Positions 21,720 through 34,035 are shown, counted from the first letter of the stretch. The stretch: DNA of 64,000 bases from Symsagittifera roscoffensis (GCF_963678635.1 NW_026971224.1:1-64000), one strand, 5' to 3'. The notes: generated from the sequence alone by a model not told the origin. Made by a program: numbers and translations.

Positions 21720-23783
21720 TGGTAGGAAATTTTTGCTTTTAAGGCTTTGTAAAAGAAGTGGAATTGTCCAAGAGTTTTTTTTGTGGGGATTTTTTATGTT
21801 ATTCGTTTTTTTTGTTTTAGACCCTACGAGAGATGTAATCCATTTTGGATTTTTGATGTATTCTATTTTGGTTGGGTTGAGTTGGGGTTTTAATCCTGAA
21901 AAAAGTTCGAAACAATTGGAATTCCAAACTTATAATCTTTTTTTTTCAGTATTTTAATAACTAATTTGTTTTTGCTATCACTTTCATCATCTGTATTTTT
22001 CGGTGTATAAAATTCAGCTGCAATGCTCAATCATCTGTATTTTTACAGTAAATAGGACTCAGTTGCATTTCTAAAGTTTCCGTGTTATCTGATCCTGGTG
22101 GTTCTTTAATTGTTTTGTTTGTAGTCTATACTTGATTATTTTGTCGTTGATGCTTAGGTGTACTACATCAGAAAATATGGCTTTGTCTATCTGCGTATTT
22201 CGAACTAAATCGATGTGGTGATTGAGAATAGTTTCATGATATGTTTTGATTGCTCTTTTGTCTATGTGTAGAGTTTTTTCGGGATCTGATACTGTAAGAT
22301 TGCAGGAGCTGTTATTGGATTTTTTTTGAGATCTACTGTTCGAAAAGTTCCTATAACAGTTATTTGAATAAATTGTATTGTGGTTATTTGAAAAACTTTT
22401 TGATCAATTATTCGAGTATTTTCAAGTTTGATCTTTTGAATATGATCGATTTCGATGAAAAAACTTAGAGAAATTTTTCTAATTGAGTTGGATCTCGATT
22501 ATTTATTTTAAAATTGCTTATTCTGGCTATTTGATCTCCTTTATCTACTTTGTGGAAAGTTTTCAGAGTTTGGTCTATTTTACTATGACTGGATGGAAGT
22601 GGTTCTTAAGAATTCTTTTTGCTTTGAATATTTTTATCTGGTATGGTTTGATATTTTTTCAAGTATTGGTAAAAAAAAATATTTAATTCTTAGTAATTTG
22701 ATGGTCAGTTTTTTTATCCTGTCGTTTTTGTCTGCATTCGGCAATGCTATGTCCGTATCTCTGTATTGCTTACGTGTTTCTTTTAATACACCTTTCCAAC
22801 TATAAATTTTCTGTTTCTTCTAATTCCATTGTAAATTCTGCCTGTTCTAGTTTGTCTACAAATTTACGAAAATCTCTGCCTGTTTTTCGAATGAATAAGA
22901 GGTGTGATGCTTTGTTTTTCAATGTTTTTTAGTTGCAGTGTTAGTGTCATCATGAGACCTTCTGGTTTTTTTGTGTCGTATAGATTTAAAGAGAATGATT
23001 TTTTTACCAGAGTTTCTTTTCTTAGAGCGAGTTGTTTCATATTGTCGTTTGACAGTAATTGTATAAAACTCTTTCATATTGTTTGTTTGTTTTTCGGAGT
23101 CAAATAATTTCGAAAATTTTTGTGAAAATTGTGTCCGATTGGATTTGATTTCTATAGGTAGGACTGAAAACTTTTTTTCAGACGCACCGCAATTTGTTGT
23201 TTATATCAGTACTGTGCGTCTTTGAATCCAATTTTATTTAAGTGGTGTATTTCTAGGTTCTGGGCCTATTTGTAGTTTTAGTGTATATGTGACAGCTTTT
23301 AAATAACCTTCTACTGAGTATTTGGGATCGGTTACTGTAAGAATTATAAAGGTTTTATCGGATATTAAAGATGATCCTCCCATGAGATGTGGGTTCAACG
23401 TCATCTGGAGTGATTCACCTGTGTTGGTTTTTCTGTAATGTTTGTAAGTTGCTTTTTCGTTATTTCATGTTGTTGTAAATACAAGGGTAGTGGAATTTTG
23501 TGTCTCATTGAGTCGGATTGGTAGAAATGAGTTTTCATTTAGTTTTGTGACTGCATGTTTTTAGTTTTTATCTGATTTTAAATTTTTCTCGTGTAGAAAA
23601 TTTTTGTGTTTGTCGTAGTTTTTGCTGTTTCATGTATCGTTCAAAAATATCTGGTTGAAGTTTTCTGTTATATAGTTTACTATTTAAGTTTACTGGGTTA
23701 ATGGGTTTTTGGTAACTGCTGGGTATAACTAAGTTCTTGAGATTGATTTTTTGTGGCATTGAGATTGGCATTCCGGGTCTCAA
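21720..23783 (-). pseudogene. gag, C-terminal half with CCHC-knuckle remnant
   Basis: The minus strand at 22,734-22,757 encodes RYGHSIAECRQK, the H-x4-C half of a nucleocapsid zinc knuckle; the first half has decayed to stops and Gln. Downstream text (KFHKVDKGDQIARISNFKIN and K/Q/N-rich stretches) parallels the gag at 9.4-10.5 kb. At 23,568-23,783 a 71-codon frame reads MPISMPQKINLKNLVIPSSY and continues Lys/Gln-rich. The plus-strand frames in this interval (67, 70, 62 and 67 codons, Phe/Leu-rich) are antisense shadows. Confidence 0.6.
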
Positions 23784-23909
23784 ACATAATATGTTTCAAC
23801 TGCTATTAATATTTCGAATAATATTGCTATTAATATCACTTTGTAGTCTCAAAATTTTTGTGCTAGTGGAATAAGTTATGTTTGAAATGATCTTATGTGA
23901 GTGTTATGG

Positions 23910-24860
23910 TTCTTTTCAAGTCAACTTCATATATGATTTTTCAACGTCAATGAGTATTTCACGAATTGAATATAAAAAGCGTGAGAGGAGATCAATTTTT
24001 GTCGTAAGTTTGCGTGTCGAGATGTTTTTGGTGAATATGCATTAACTGTCTCGTTTGTTTCCAAAATTGAAAGAGAACTGAAAAGGATTTTGGAAATATG
24101 TTTGTGAAAACTGTATTTGATTTTTGTGAGCTTTGATTTTGGATAATTTTAATATTCTCTGCAAAAACTTTGTTGAAATCTAATTCTTAATCATCCCTTT
24201 GTATTCGACGTGATGGTTGATTAGATGTACTTCGTGGTAAAATTTCCGTTGTAAATCGCCATAGTGTGAAGTTGTATTACTTATGTCTGTTACGAAATGA
24301 CAAAGTACATGCCTTTTGGTTTCTACATCTGGATTTTTTTCATGGGCTATTATCTTTTTGGAACAAATTTACGATTAAGTTGTGACAAAATGGTTCTTGT
24401 CCTCATCATGCGTCGCTATTTCTGTTACTGATAAAGGAACGAGTGTTATTAAACAGTTTATTTATCGTATTGATGCATATAACGGCTAATTTGTGTTTTT
24501 CAAAACGTGTTAAGGGCCGATTCCAATTGTATAGTTTTGCTGGATTGCGAATATACGAGTTTTTATCTGCCTTTGCTTTCTATGGATGATGTTGTTTTGC
24601 TTCCAACTCGGAAAAGGTTTTTGGTTGTCTACTGGTTTATTGTTTAATAGGTCTGGAAGATTTTGAATTTTTTGGTATTGTTGTAATATAGTCAGATTCC
24701 GAAACAGCGTTTCGTGTTCTGGAAACTTATTTTATGATTCTTTTTTGCTTTAAATTATTGCAAAAAAAATCACAAATCAACCTTTTTGTTTGCTTTTGGA
24801 GCTAATATATCCTGTTGTCTGTCTGTCCGGTGAAGTTACGAGATTGTATCTTGCTCCTTT
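23910..24860 (-). pseudogene. Module X copy 0: N-terminal gag-like ORF
   Basis: A long minus-strand coding remnant directly upstream of the gag half above, hence assigned as its N-terminal part (inference). Readable text in order: KGARYNLVTSPDRQ, KFPEHETLFRNLTILQQYQK, HFVTT-stop-S-stop, LPRSTSNQPSRRIQ, DFNKVFAENIKIIQNQSSQK, and, after a frameshift, ETNETVNAYSPKTSRHANLR. The same text occurs in four further copies at 32-41 kb, including the paired stops after HFVT (TAATCGTAA), so this sequence was amplified when already dead. Confidence 0.55.
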
Positions 24861-25387
24861 ATTCAAAAAAAAATTTGAAGAACTCTTGTTTGCTTGTTTC
24901 CTAATTTATCTATTGGAATGATTTTGCAAAATACGGGTTTCAGTTCTTAAATCTCACAATGTTAATTCCCACAGCTTTTTGCGGGGTTATCTTAATCCTT
25001 GGGTCAAGTTGTCTTAAAAAAACAAGTCGGGGAAAGAATATATCAATTTGTTAGATTGATTTTGTACTTTTCACAAGTGTAGACAATTAGATCTAAGCGA
25101 ATTTAATCTTACTTAGTAGGGGTTTTAATTTGAGAACAACGGTAGAAAAAATCCACAAGGCAGGCTCAGGTATATTTAGACCACAAGTAGATTGTTAGGG
25201 GTTAAATTATATTTTTTTAACCAATTTCTAGGTTTGTTCCAGGCCTGGGTCAATCAAGAGGTAGCGGTCAAGTGATGGATGAGTAACCGAAGTTTTTCAA
25301 TGTTTATCCTAATTGGAAAGGTTAGTCTTTAGAAAATTAGAGTTAGTCCGGATTTTATGTGAGGGTTGGAACGGATTTTACGTTTGA
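24861..25387. other. Leader-like non-coding segment upstream of module X
   Basis: Sequence with no readable frame, repeated upstream of every X copy (for example 35.4-35.8, 37.9-38.3, 40.5-40.95 kb). Conserved landmarks are TAGTAGGGGTTTTAATTTGAG, given here only to its first 20 bases as TAGTAGGGGTTTTAATTTGA, the palindrome CCAGGCCTGG, and ATTGACCCAGGGG just beyond. Position suggests an LTR or 5' leader, but I cannot define LTR ends or a primer-binding site. Confidence 0.4.
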
Positions 25388-26516
25388 GTTCTTTAGATAC
25401 TAGGTCTAAAGTATGAGGAGTAGTAAGGACAATACAAGTTATTGACCCAGGGGAAACCTTTATGAGCGAAAATATTAATGAAGTTACAAATTAGTTAAGG
25501 AATAAACTTTCAAGTTCTTAGATATGGTTTGAAGTTTAATGATCTAATGGTAGCCTTGATGGTCTTGTTCAAAGAACTAAGTTGCCTTTTAATTGAACAA
25601 AGATAGTTTTGATACGAAGGTTGAATAATTTAGGAAAACGTTAGATTTCAATTTGAATGAGGTTAGTTATTTAAATTAAAAATGTGTGTTTTAAGCAAAG
25701 AAAGAAATTATAAGAAAAAAATTCTGGAGAAGCGAGGAAATTTTTGTCATATTACTACTGAAAAACTTTTTGAATAACTAATTTTTTTGTTTTTTATTTT
25801 TTGAAAAAATATGAAGTTTATAATATGAACTCTTGTTTGCTTGTTCTGAAGCAGTTTTGAAAGTTTTGCAGTTTTGAAAATTTTGGCAGCTTTGTATTAG
25901 ACCGGTTATGTATATAATTAAGAAGTTTTTTTCGTTATGAGAGTTATAGCTTTGAAAAGAGTCATAATGTTATTTTTTTACAATTTATATCAATGAGTGA
26001 ATATGTACTGCATCATTTCATTTTGCCAAATTGTCGCTGTACTCAGCTCCGTAGTTTCACGATGAAGCGGCTCAGCATGTCGTAATGATTGTGACCTATT
26101 TCAGCGTTTTTTAAAATCGAATAACCTTCTTGTGACGATGCAATGATTTAACTCTATTATCAGTTCGACTTATCATTTGAATTAGCGTTTTTAATCTCCT
26201 TGCCTATTTAGTTTGTGTTTTACTAAATTAATCGAATTCGTATCGAGTCATAATATAACGCACCAAATGAGTTTATTCCGGGTGAATTTTTGATACAGTA
26301 ATTTCGGATAAGCTACACCGTTTGTTTGTCATAATACCTTTTTTTGTCGGCTGGATGGGTTCGTGCAACTTCTCAGTCTATTTACAATCCTAAATGTACT
26401 CATAAGTCTCCTATTCTCAATAGAACAAGTGTATACTGGTATTGTTGCGAGGTTTAAAATCAAGAAGTAGAACCAAGGAAGAGCAACAGTTTGCTAAGTT
26501 AAACTTATTCTTCTCT

Positions 26517-26560
26517 GGCTGAAACCATGAATAGTTTCAGCCTTACAATTGTATTCATGG
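26517..26560. other. Conserved double hairpin
   Basis: GGCTGAAAC at 26,517-26,525 pairs with GTTTCAGCC at 26,534-26,542 (9 bp perfect, 8-base loop). The overlapping CCATGAATA at 26,525-26,533 pairs with TATTCATGG at 26,552-26,560 (9 bp perfect). The two stems share one base and are mutually exclusive. Both stems recur exactly at 29,946-29,989, and the first (8 bp) at 42,178-42,201. A role in the element RNA is possible but unproven. Confidence 0.65.
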
Positions 26561-27035
26561 ATCAAGTTTAGTCAAGTTTTAGTCATGGATCAAAATTGGT
26601 TAGTTCTAAATTTTTTACAGGGATAGTTTATCAAGAAAAAAATATTAATACTTGTTACAAGGATAAAAAACATATTTGTTTTGAACTGGTTCCGCCAGGT
26701 TTCTTTCAAAAAAGTTCCATTAAAAAATCTGGGCGAAAACCGGTCTGGATTTTTTTAATTTTAGAAACGAATTAAGCAATTTCATCTGTCTAATAACTTA
26801 GTTTCGTTGAGATTCTATAGCAGTTTTCGTTTTAGATCAGATGAAAAAAACACTTGTTTTTTAAATTGATAACTCTTAGGGTGATGCTCCTTAAATTTTG
26901 AAATTTCGAGCCTACAAAAGCAAAAAAATAGGTACGAAAGCTGCTTGATATTTGTATTGAAATACAGCAAAAGCATTTAATTTACAATTACTCATGGTAA
27001 CCAAAGTTACAAACAACTGACTTGAAAAACGTTTT

Positions 27036-27145
27036 GTTTCCTTTCCCTTTAAAATAACCTCAATGAAATTTGAAACAAGAATAATTTCACTACCAGCTAT
27101 AGACGACTGTACGATATTTTTAGCGTTTTCAACCAGAGCTCAAAA
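27036..27145 (-). pseudogene. Gene U fragment: LVSNFI/VIL segment
   Basis: The minus strand reads ALVENAKNIVQSSIAGSEII then LVSNFIEVILKGKETK with no stop. Two further copies, at 30,465-30,580 (ALVEYARNIVQSYIAGSEII) and 42,541-42,667 (ALIECANILMKPFIADSKVT), keep the frame open and differ mostly by conservative changes, which supports former protein-coding function. I do not recognise the family. Confidence 0.55.
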
Positions 27146-27230
27146 AAATAGAATGAAAATAAATTGCAATTAGAATTTTGGTCAATATAACAATTTTCTT
27201 GGGTAAAAATTGTGTTAGTCTTGTTTATTT

Positions 27231-27850
27231 TCAAGCATACGTTTTTCCCAAGCCCACTCTAGAAACTCGTATGTAGAAGAAAAACAAATGAAAAAAAAGT
27301 GACTGAAATAAGATCAAATTTGCTTCAAATGCGTTAACATGTATAATTGATTTTGAATTTAGGTCGAAATAACAATTTCTTTGGTCAAAATTGTGTAAAC
27401 CTTGGTTATTTTCAGGCATAAGTTTTTCCCAGGACCACTCAAGAAACTCTTGCTTAGAAGAAATCGAAACAAAAAAGAGTGACTAAACTTTGATTAAAAA
27501 TGCTTCAAATGCATTAACATCTATGATTTCTGGTTCTTTTGGTGTTTTTATTCAATGGAAAGATTTAGCTGGAAATCTTTATAATGCGTTTTAAATTTTT
27601 CGGAGTTTAAGTTTCACGAAAATTTTCATTGCACGTACCTAATGAAGTGCAGAAACTGAGAGGCTAAGTCGAAATTTAATCAGTAAGCGTAGGACTGGTT
27701 CTCCAAGTAATTGCTGGGGTGTCAGGTGCCAAACATAATCGTATTTTTAACCCAAATATTGAAAATCTATTTCTCGGCGCACTGAAATTGGTTTCCAACT
27801 TCAAAATTGATCTATAAGGATTATGTGAACCACAAATAGGATGTTTAAAC
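27231..27850 (-). pseudogene. Gene U main fragment, copy a: unrecognised protein
   Basis: One minus frame can be followed for about 200 codons with six stops. Text in order: SVRREIDFQYLG, KYDYVWHLTPQQLLGEPVLR, LLIKFRLSLSVSALH, VRAMKIFVKLKLRKI, KTPKEPEIIDVNAFEAFLIK, SSKQEFLEWSWEKLMPENNQ, LHNFDQRNCYFDLNSKSIIH, VNAFEANLI. The NAFEA and EFLEW(S/A)WEK elements occur twice because of a 181-bp duplication; the second EFLEWAWEK is in a shifted frame. Helical, charged, no membrane segment or signal peptide, no catalytic motif I can name. Repeated in the next two Y copies with the same stops. Confidence 0.55.
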
Positions 27851-27930
27851 AGTGCGGTTGCTGCGAATTTTCATTATTCAGAATGCTTGGTAAATTTGTT
27901 TTGAGATATAGATCATTGATAAGAAAACTA

Positions 27931-28799
27931 AGAGTTCTATAGATACTAGTTCTAAAGTATGAGGAGTAGTAAAGACAATACAAGTTATTGACCCAGGGGA
28001 AACCTTTATGAGCGAATATATTAATGAAATTAAAAATTAGTTAAGGAATAAACTTTCAAGTTTTTAGATATAGTTTGAAGTTTAATGATCCAATGGTAGC
28101 CATGATGGTCTTGATGGTAGCCCACTCTAGAAACTCGTATGTAGAAGAAAGTCAAATGAAAAAAACAGTGACTGAAATAAGATCAAATTTGCTTCAAATG
28201 CGTTAACATGTATAATTGATTTTGAATTTAGGTCGAAATAACAATTTCTTTGGTCAAAATTGTGTAAACCTTGGTTATTTTCAGGCATAAGTTTTTCCCA
28301 GGACCACTCAAGAAACTCTTGCTTAGAAGATATTGAAACAAAAAAGAGTGACTAAACTTTGATTAAAAATGCTTCAAATGCATTAACATCTATGATTCCT
28401 GGTTCTTTTGGTGTTTTTATTCAATGGAAAGATTTAGCTGGAAATCTTTATAATGCGTTTTAAATTTTGCGGAGTTTAAGTTTCACGAAAATTTTCATTG
28501 CACGTACCTAATGAAGTGCAGAAACTGAGAGGCTAAGTCGAAATTTAATCAGTAAGCGTAGGACTGGTTCTCCAAGTAATTGCTGGGGTGTCAGGTGCCA
28601 AACATAATCGTATTTTTAACCCAAATATTGAAAATCTATTTCTCGGCGTTTTGAAATTGGTTTCCAACTTCAAAATTGATCTATAAGGATTAAGTGAACC
28701 ACAAATATGATGTTTAAACAGTGCGATTGCTGCGAATTTTCATTATTCAGAATGCTTGGTAAATTTGTTTTGAGATATAGATCATTGATAAGAAAACTA
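27931..28799. repeat. Module Y copy 2, internally deleted (869 bp)
   Basis: Starts and ends like copies 1 and 3 but lacks about 1.7 kb. Sequence matching 25,388-25,570 is joined at about 28,122 to sequence matching 27,255. It retains gene U fragment b on the minus strand (28.13-28.72 kb), almost identical to fragment a, including its stops. Confidence 0.85.
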
Positions 28800-31307
28800 A
28801 GAGTTCTTTAGATACTAGTTCTAAAGTATGAGGAGTAGTAAGGACAATACAAGTTATTGACCCAGGGGAAACCTTTATGAGCGAATATATTAATGAAATT
28901 AAAAATTAGTTAAGGAATAAACTTTCAAGTTTTTAGATATAGTTTGAAGTTTAATGATCCAATGGTAACCTTGATGGTCTTGTTCAAAGAACTAAGTTCC
29001 CCTTTAATTGAACAAAGATAGTTTTGATAAGAAGGTTGAATAATTTAGGAAAACGTCAGATTTCAATTTGAATGAGGTTAGTTATATAAAATAAATTTGT
29101 ATATTTTAGGCAAAGAAAAAAATTAGCAGAAAAAATTTCTGGAGAAGCGAGGAATTTTTTGTCATATTACTACTGAAAAACTTTTTAAATATCTAATTTT
29201 TTTTTTTGTGTTTTTTTATTTTTTGAAAAAATATGAAGTTTATAGTATGAACTCTGGTTTGCTTGTTTTGAAGCAGTTTTGAAAATTTTGCAGTTTTGAA
29301 AGTTTTGAGATTAATGGCAGCTTTGTATTAGACCGGTTATGTATATAGTTAAGAAGTTTTTTTTCGTTATGAGAGTTATAGCTTTGAAAAGAGTCATAAT
29401 GTTATTTTTTTGCAATTTATATCAATGAGTGAACATGTACTGCATAATTTTTTTTTGCAAAATTGTCGCTGTACTCAGCTCTGTGGTTTCACGATGAAGC
29501 GGCTCAGTATGTCGTAATGATTGTGACCTATTTCAGGGTTTTTTAAAATCGAATAACCTTCTTGTGACGATGCAATGATTTAACTCTGTCAGTTCGACTT
29601 ATCATTTGAATTAGCGTTTCTGATCTCCTTGCCTATTTAGTTTGTGTTTTACTAAATTAATCGAATTTGTATCGAGGCTCTTCTGGTCGCACCAAATGAG
29701 TTTATTCCGGGTGAATTTTTGATACAGTAATTTCGGATAAGCTACACCGTTTGTTTGTCATAATACCTTTTTTTGTCGGCCGAATGGGTTCGTGCAACTT
29801 CTCAGTCGATTTACAATACTAATTGTACTCATAAGTCTCCTATTCTCAATAGAACAAGTGTATACTGGTATTGTTGCGAGGTTTAAAATCAAGAAGTAGA
29901 ACCAAGGAAGAGCAACAGTTTGTTAAGTTAAACTTATTCTTCTCTGGCTGAAACCATGAATAGTTTCAGCCTTACAATTGTATTCATGGATCAAGTTTAG
30001 TCAAGCTTTAGTCATGGATCAAAATTGGTTAGTTCTAAATTTTTTACAGGGGTAGTTTATCAAGAAAAAAATAATAAATACTTGTTACAAGGATATAAAA
30101 CATATTTGTTTTGAACTGGTTCCGCCAGGTTTCTTTCAAAAAAGTTCCATTAAAAATCTGGGCGAAAACCGGTTTGGTATTTTTTAATTTTAGGAATGGA
30201 ATAAGCAGTTTCGTCTGTCTAATAACTTAGTTTCGTTGACATTCTATTGCAGTTTTCGTTTTAGATCAGCTGATAAAAGCACTTGTTTTTTAAATTGATA
30301 ACTCTTAGGGTGATGCTCCTTAAATTTTGAAATTTCGAAGCTACAAAAGCAGAAAAATAGGTACGAAAGCTGCTTCATGTTTGTATTCAAATACAGCAAA
30401 AGCAATTAATTTACAATTACTCATGGTAACCAAAGTTACAAACAACTGACTTGAAAAAAGTTTCGTTTCCTTTCCCTTTAAAATAACCTCAATGAAATTT
30501 GAAACAAGAATAATTTCACTACCAGCTATATATGACTGTACGATATTTCTAGCGTATTCAACCAGAGCTCAAAAAAAAGAATGAAAATAAATTGCAATAA
30601 GAATTTTGGTCAATGTAACAATTTCTTGGGTAAAAATTGTGTTAGTCTTGTTTATTTTCAAGCTTACGTTTTTCCCAAGCCCATTCTAGAAACTCGTATG
30701 TAGAAGAAAGTCAAATGAAAAAAACAGTGACTGAAATATGATCAAATTTGCTTCAAATGCGTTAACATGTATGACTGAAATTGAATTTAGGTCGAAATAA
30801 CATTTTCTTGGGTCAAAATTGTGTAAACCTTGGTTATTTTCAGGCATAAGTTTTTCCCAGGACCACTCAAGAAACTCTTGCTTAGAAGAAAATGAAATTA
30901 AAAAAAGTGACTTAACATTGATTAAAAATGCTTCAAACGCATTAACATCTATGATTTCTGGTTCTTTTGGTGTTTTTATTCAATGGAAAGATTTAGCTGG
31001 AAATCTTTATAATGCGTTTTAAATTTTGCGGAGTTTAAGTTTCACGAAAATTTTCATTGCACGTACCTAATGAAGTGCAGAAATTGAGAGGCTAAGTCAA
31101 AATTTAATCAGTAAGAAATTTTGAAAACAAATATTGAAAATCTATTTCTCGGCGCACTGAAATTGGTTTCCAACTTCAAAATTGATCTATGAGGGTTATG
31201 TGAACCACAAATAGGATGTTTAAAAAGTGCGGTTGCTGCGAATTTTTATTATTCAGAATGCTTGGTAAATGTTTTTTGAGATATAGATCATTGATAAGAA
31301 AACTAAG
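28800..31307. repeat. Module Y copy 3 (about 2.5 kb, full)
   Basis: Full-length copy, a few percent diverged from copy 1. It includes the double hairpin (29,946-29,989), the LVSNFI segment (30,465-30,580) and gene U fragment c on the minus strand (30.66-31.25 kb), with about 60 bases lost near 31,110-31,130. The 67-codon plus frame at 30,819-31,022 is the antisense of gene U. Confidence 0.8.
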
Positions 31308-31839
31308 AACTTCTGAACTTTAATGGACCCTGACGTTGTCTGAGACTTGAAACTATAGTCTGCCTCAAAACTGATTCATTTGGAAAGAATGCATGTTCAA
31401 AAAGCAGGTATATAACCCACAAACAACTCATTAAAATTATATTTACGGCAAACAAAAGAACAATCACTGGACAATTTTATACAAAGTTAAAGATAAGTTT
31501 TCTCAACATGAATTGATACATACAACAAGTTCTTCAACAACTAATTCTTCGCAATTTTAGTGTGAGTTTTGTCCAACTCTAAAGTGTTTTCCCGAAGCTG
31601 TTGCTCCTTTTAGTCTAAATCTTGTTCTTATAGCTTTTTCTGCAAGCTTGTCCGTCAAGTATAGCTGCTCAAAAAAGGACAGATAAAAAGTGGTTTCCCT
31701 CTAAAAAGTTCATCCCAGCCGACAAAATTGTCATCATCACTGTGGATACCAGCGCTTCGCAAATAACCTGGATCATTTTACTTGAACAATTCGTTACCAT
31801 CACTATTTATTTCGAAAGGTTGATGTCAAAAGTTTTGTT
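31308..31839. other. Spacer carrying gene U GIHSDDD fragment
   Basis: Joins module Y copy 3 to module X copy 1. The minus strand at 31,655-31,789 reads NDPGYLRSAGIHSDDDNFVG then WDELFRGKPLFICPFLSSYT with one upstream stop. The same fragment recurs at 34,036-34,185 and, better preserved, within 42,890-43,079. It lies upstream (minus sense) of the SVRREIDF part of gene U, suggesting gene order. The rest of the spacer shows nothing readable. Confidence 0.5.
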
Positions 31840-33990
31840 CTTGAGATTGGTTTTGTGTGGTAACAAGACAAGTGTTTGTGCCATTGGACTGTTGACAATT
31901 TTGTTTGTGAAAAACGTTTTTTTGATCTGCAAAGTTTTTACCAATTGCCCTTTGTTTAAAATGGTTTATTAGTTCGGAATTTTTTGGTTATTGGTCTTAA
32001 TGTGTGATAATCTATATGTGACTATTTTTGTATGAGTGATGGTTTAACTGTTGACTGTATTGCTGTGGAGGAATATGAGTGTTAATTTTGTTGTGTTGTG
32101 TGTTCTTTGTTGGATGTTTGGGTGTAATACTAATGTGTTTTGTGTTGTTATAGGTGGTTTTTCTCTACTATTTTTCTTTGACAAAAAATGAGATTTGGAT
32201 ATTTGGTTGTGTAAGATTCTTAGTTCCCTTTATCTTTTCTTTTGTTTTTTTAAAAGTTGAATATAAACTATTGTTGAATGTTTTATCATTGAGTATTGTG
32301 TTGTAGTTTAAAGATCTGTTATAAATTGTTAATGCAAATATTTTTAATTACGGAAATGGTTGCAATTTCGGTATCATTTGGCATAATGAAAAATAAAAAA
32401 CGTGAGACAATTCCAAGCCTCAAAGATGATCTGTTTGGTCTGCTACTTTCAATTCGACATTACTTTGTGGTCTAAAAATTTTAAGTGCTAGTAGAATAAG
32501 ATCTAGATTATGTTGAAAATAATCTAACATAAGTGCTAGGATTTTTGCAAGTCAACTTCAATTATTTGTGGCAATTCAACGTCAACGAGCGTTTCACGAA
32601 TTAAGTCTAAAAAGCGGGAGAAGAGGTTAACTTCTCGTCTTACTATTGCGTGTCGAGATGTTTTTGGTGAAGGGGCATAAGTTGTCACGTTTGTTTCCAA
32701 TATTAAAACATAACTATAAATGATCCAGAAAACATAATTTGTGAAAACTTAGTTTGCCATTTGTGAGCTTTGATCATGTATATTTTTTGTATATTCTGCA
32801 AAAACTATTGAAAAATCTAATTCTAAATTAACTTTTTGTATTCGACGTGATGGTTGACTAGATGTGTTTCGTGGTAAACCTTCGATTGTGATTAGTGATA
32901 AGCCACAGTAGGAAATTAAATTAATTTTATCTGGTAAAATGTGACAAAAAACTTGTCCCCAAATTTCTACATCTGGAGTTCTTTTTTCATAGGTTTTTAC
33001 CTTTTTGGGACGAGATTACGATTAAATTGTGACAAAATGGTACTTTTTCTCTTGATGCATCGCTATTTTGGTCGACGATGAAAGGAAGAATAGTTTCATT
33101 AAAATTTTTTTATTTTTTTAATTCATTTTTCATGTTACGGTTAAGGTATGTTTTTCAATAAGTCTTATTAGCTGATTCCCATTGTAAAACTTTACTGGTT
33201 TGCGAATACACGAATTTTTTATTGTGCTTTTGCTTTTAATGGATAATACTATTATGCTTCCGTTTCGGAGAAAAATCTTTGATTGTCTTCTGGTCTATTT
33301 TTTTGTGTTTTGAAGTTTTTGGTATTATTGTATAGTCAGATTGCGGAACAGCGTTTCATGTTCTGGAAAACCTTGTTTTTGTGATTTGGTTTTGCTTCAA
33401 AATTATTGCATTCAATTTGTTTGCTTCTTGAACTTAATATTTTTCATCTTTTAGTCTGTGCGGCGAAAGTACGAGATCGTTTGTCGCTCCTTTACCTAAA
33501 TAATTACAAAGTTTTTTTGTCTGCTTGTTTCCCAAATTATCTCTTGACAAAGTTGTTGGAATAATTAATGCAACATCCAGGTGTCTGTTCATATATCTTA
33601 AACTGTTAATTCCTACGTTTTTTGCGGGGTTATACTAATCTTTGGGGTAGATTGTCTTAAAAATACAAGTCGGGAAAAGAATATATCAATTCGTTAGATT
33701 GATTTTGTACTTTTCTCAAGTGTATACAATTACATCTAAGTGAATTTAATCTTACTTAGTAGGGGTTTTAATTTGAGATCAAGTAAAAACTAATCCACAT
33801 TGAATCCAAAAAAAGATTTATTCTTATATTAGGTTGGTTATTCAAATCGTATCTGTATGTTATAGGCAAAGAAAAACAATAACAGAAAAATAAAATCACT
33901 GAGAAGCTAGGGATTTTTTTTATTTTCATGAAACTACTCATATATCTTTCAAGTAACTATTCCTTTTGTATATATTTTTTTCAACAAAAT
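31840..33990 (-). pseudogene. Module X copy 1 with gag-like N-terminal ORF
   Basis: The minus frame at 32,535-33,120 is the clearest X ORF: about 195 codons in one frame with four stops. Text in order: MKLFFLSSSTKIAMHQEKKY, HFVTI-stop-S-stop, KRTPDVEIWGQVFCHILPDK, INLISYCGLSLITIEGLPRN, TSSQPSRRIQ, LELDFSIVFAEYTKNIHDQS, LILETNVTTYAPSPKTSRHA, IVRREVNLFSRFLDLIRETL, VDVELPQIIEVDLQKS. Further upstream (about 33,330) FPEHETLFRNLTIQ also appears in frame. Assigned to gag only by its position next to the gag half in copy 0. The leader is truncated at about 33,850. Confidence 0.6.
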
Positions 33991-34035
33991 TGAAGTTTAA
34001 AAAAAAATTCATCGTTGATGCAGATTTGAAAGTCT

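Larger units (their letters stand above)
25388..27930. repeat. Module Y copy 1 (about 2.54 kb, full)
   Basis: First of three head-to-tail copies starting with GAGTTCT(T/A)TAGATACTAG. It contains the decayed gene U on the minus strand (27.0-27.85 kb), a conserved double hairpin (26.52-26.56 kb) and a 181-bp internal direct repeat (27,180 and 27,361 starts). The next copy begins at 27,931 with the same landmark. Confidence 0.8.

Noticed and set aside
24861-25387. LTR for the Ty3-like family in the leader of module X
   Set aside because: Repeated and well placed, but I could not find TG...CA ends, a primer-binding site or a matching 3' copy, so it is only called a leader.
30819-31022. 67-codon plus frame with SGSFGVFIQWKDLAGNLYNA
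   Set aside because: The minus strand of the same bases gives the better supported EFLEWSWEK/NAFEA frame shared with the divergent copy at 42.7 kb.
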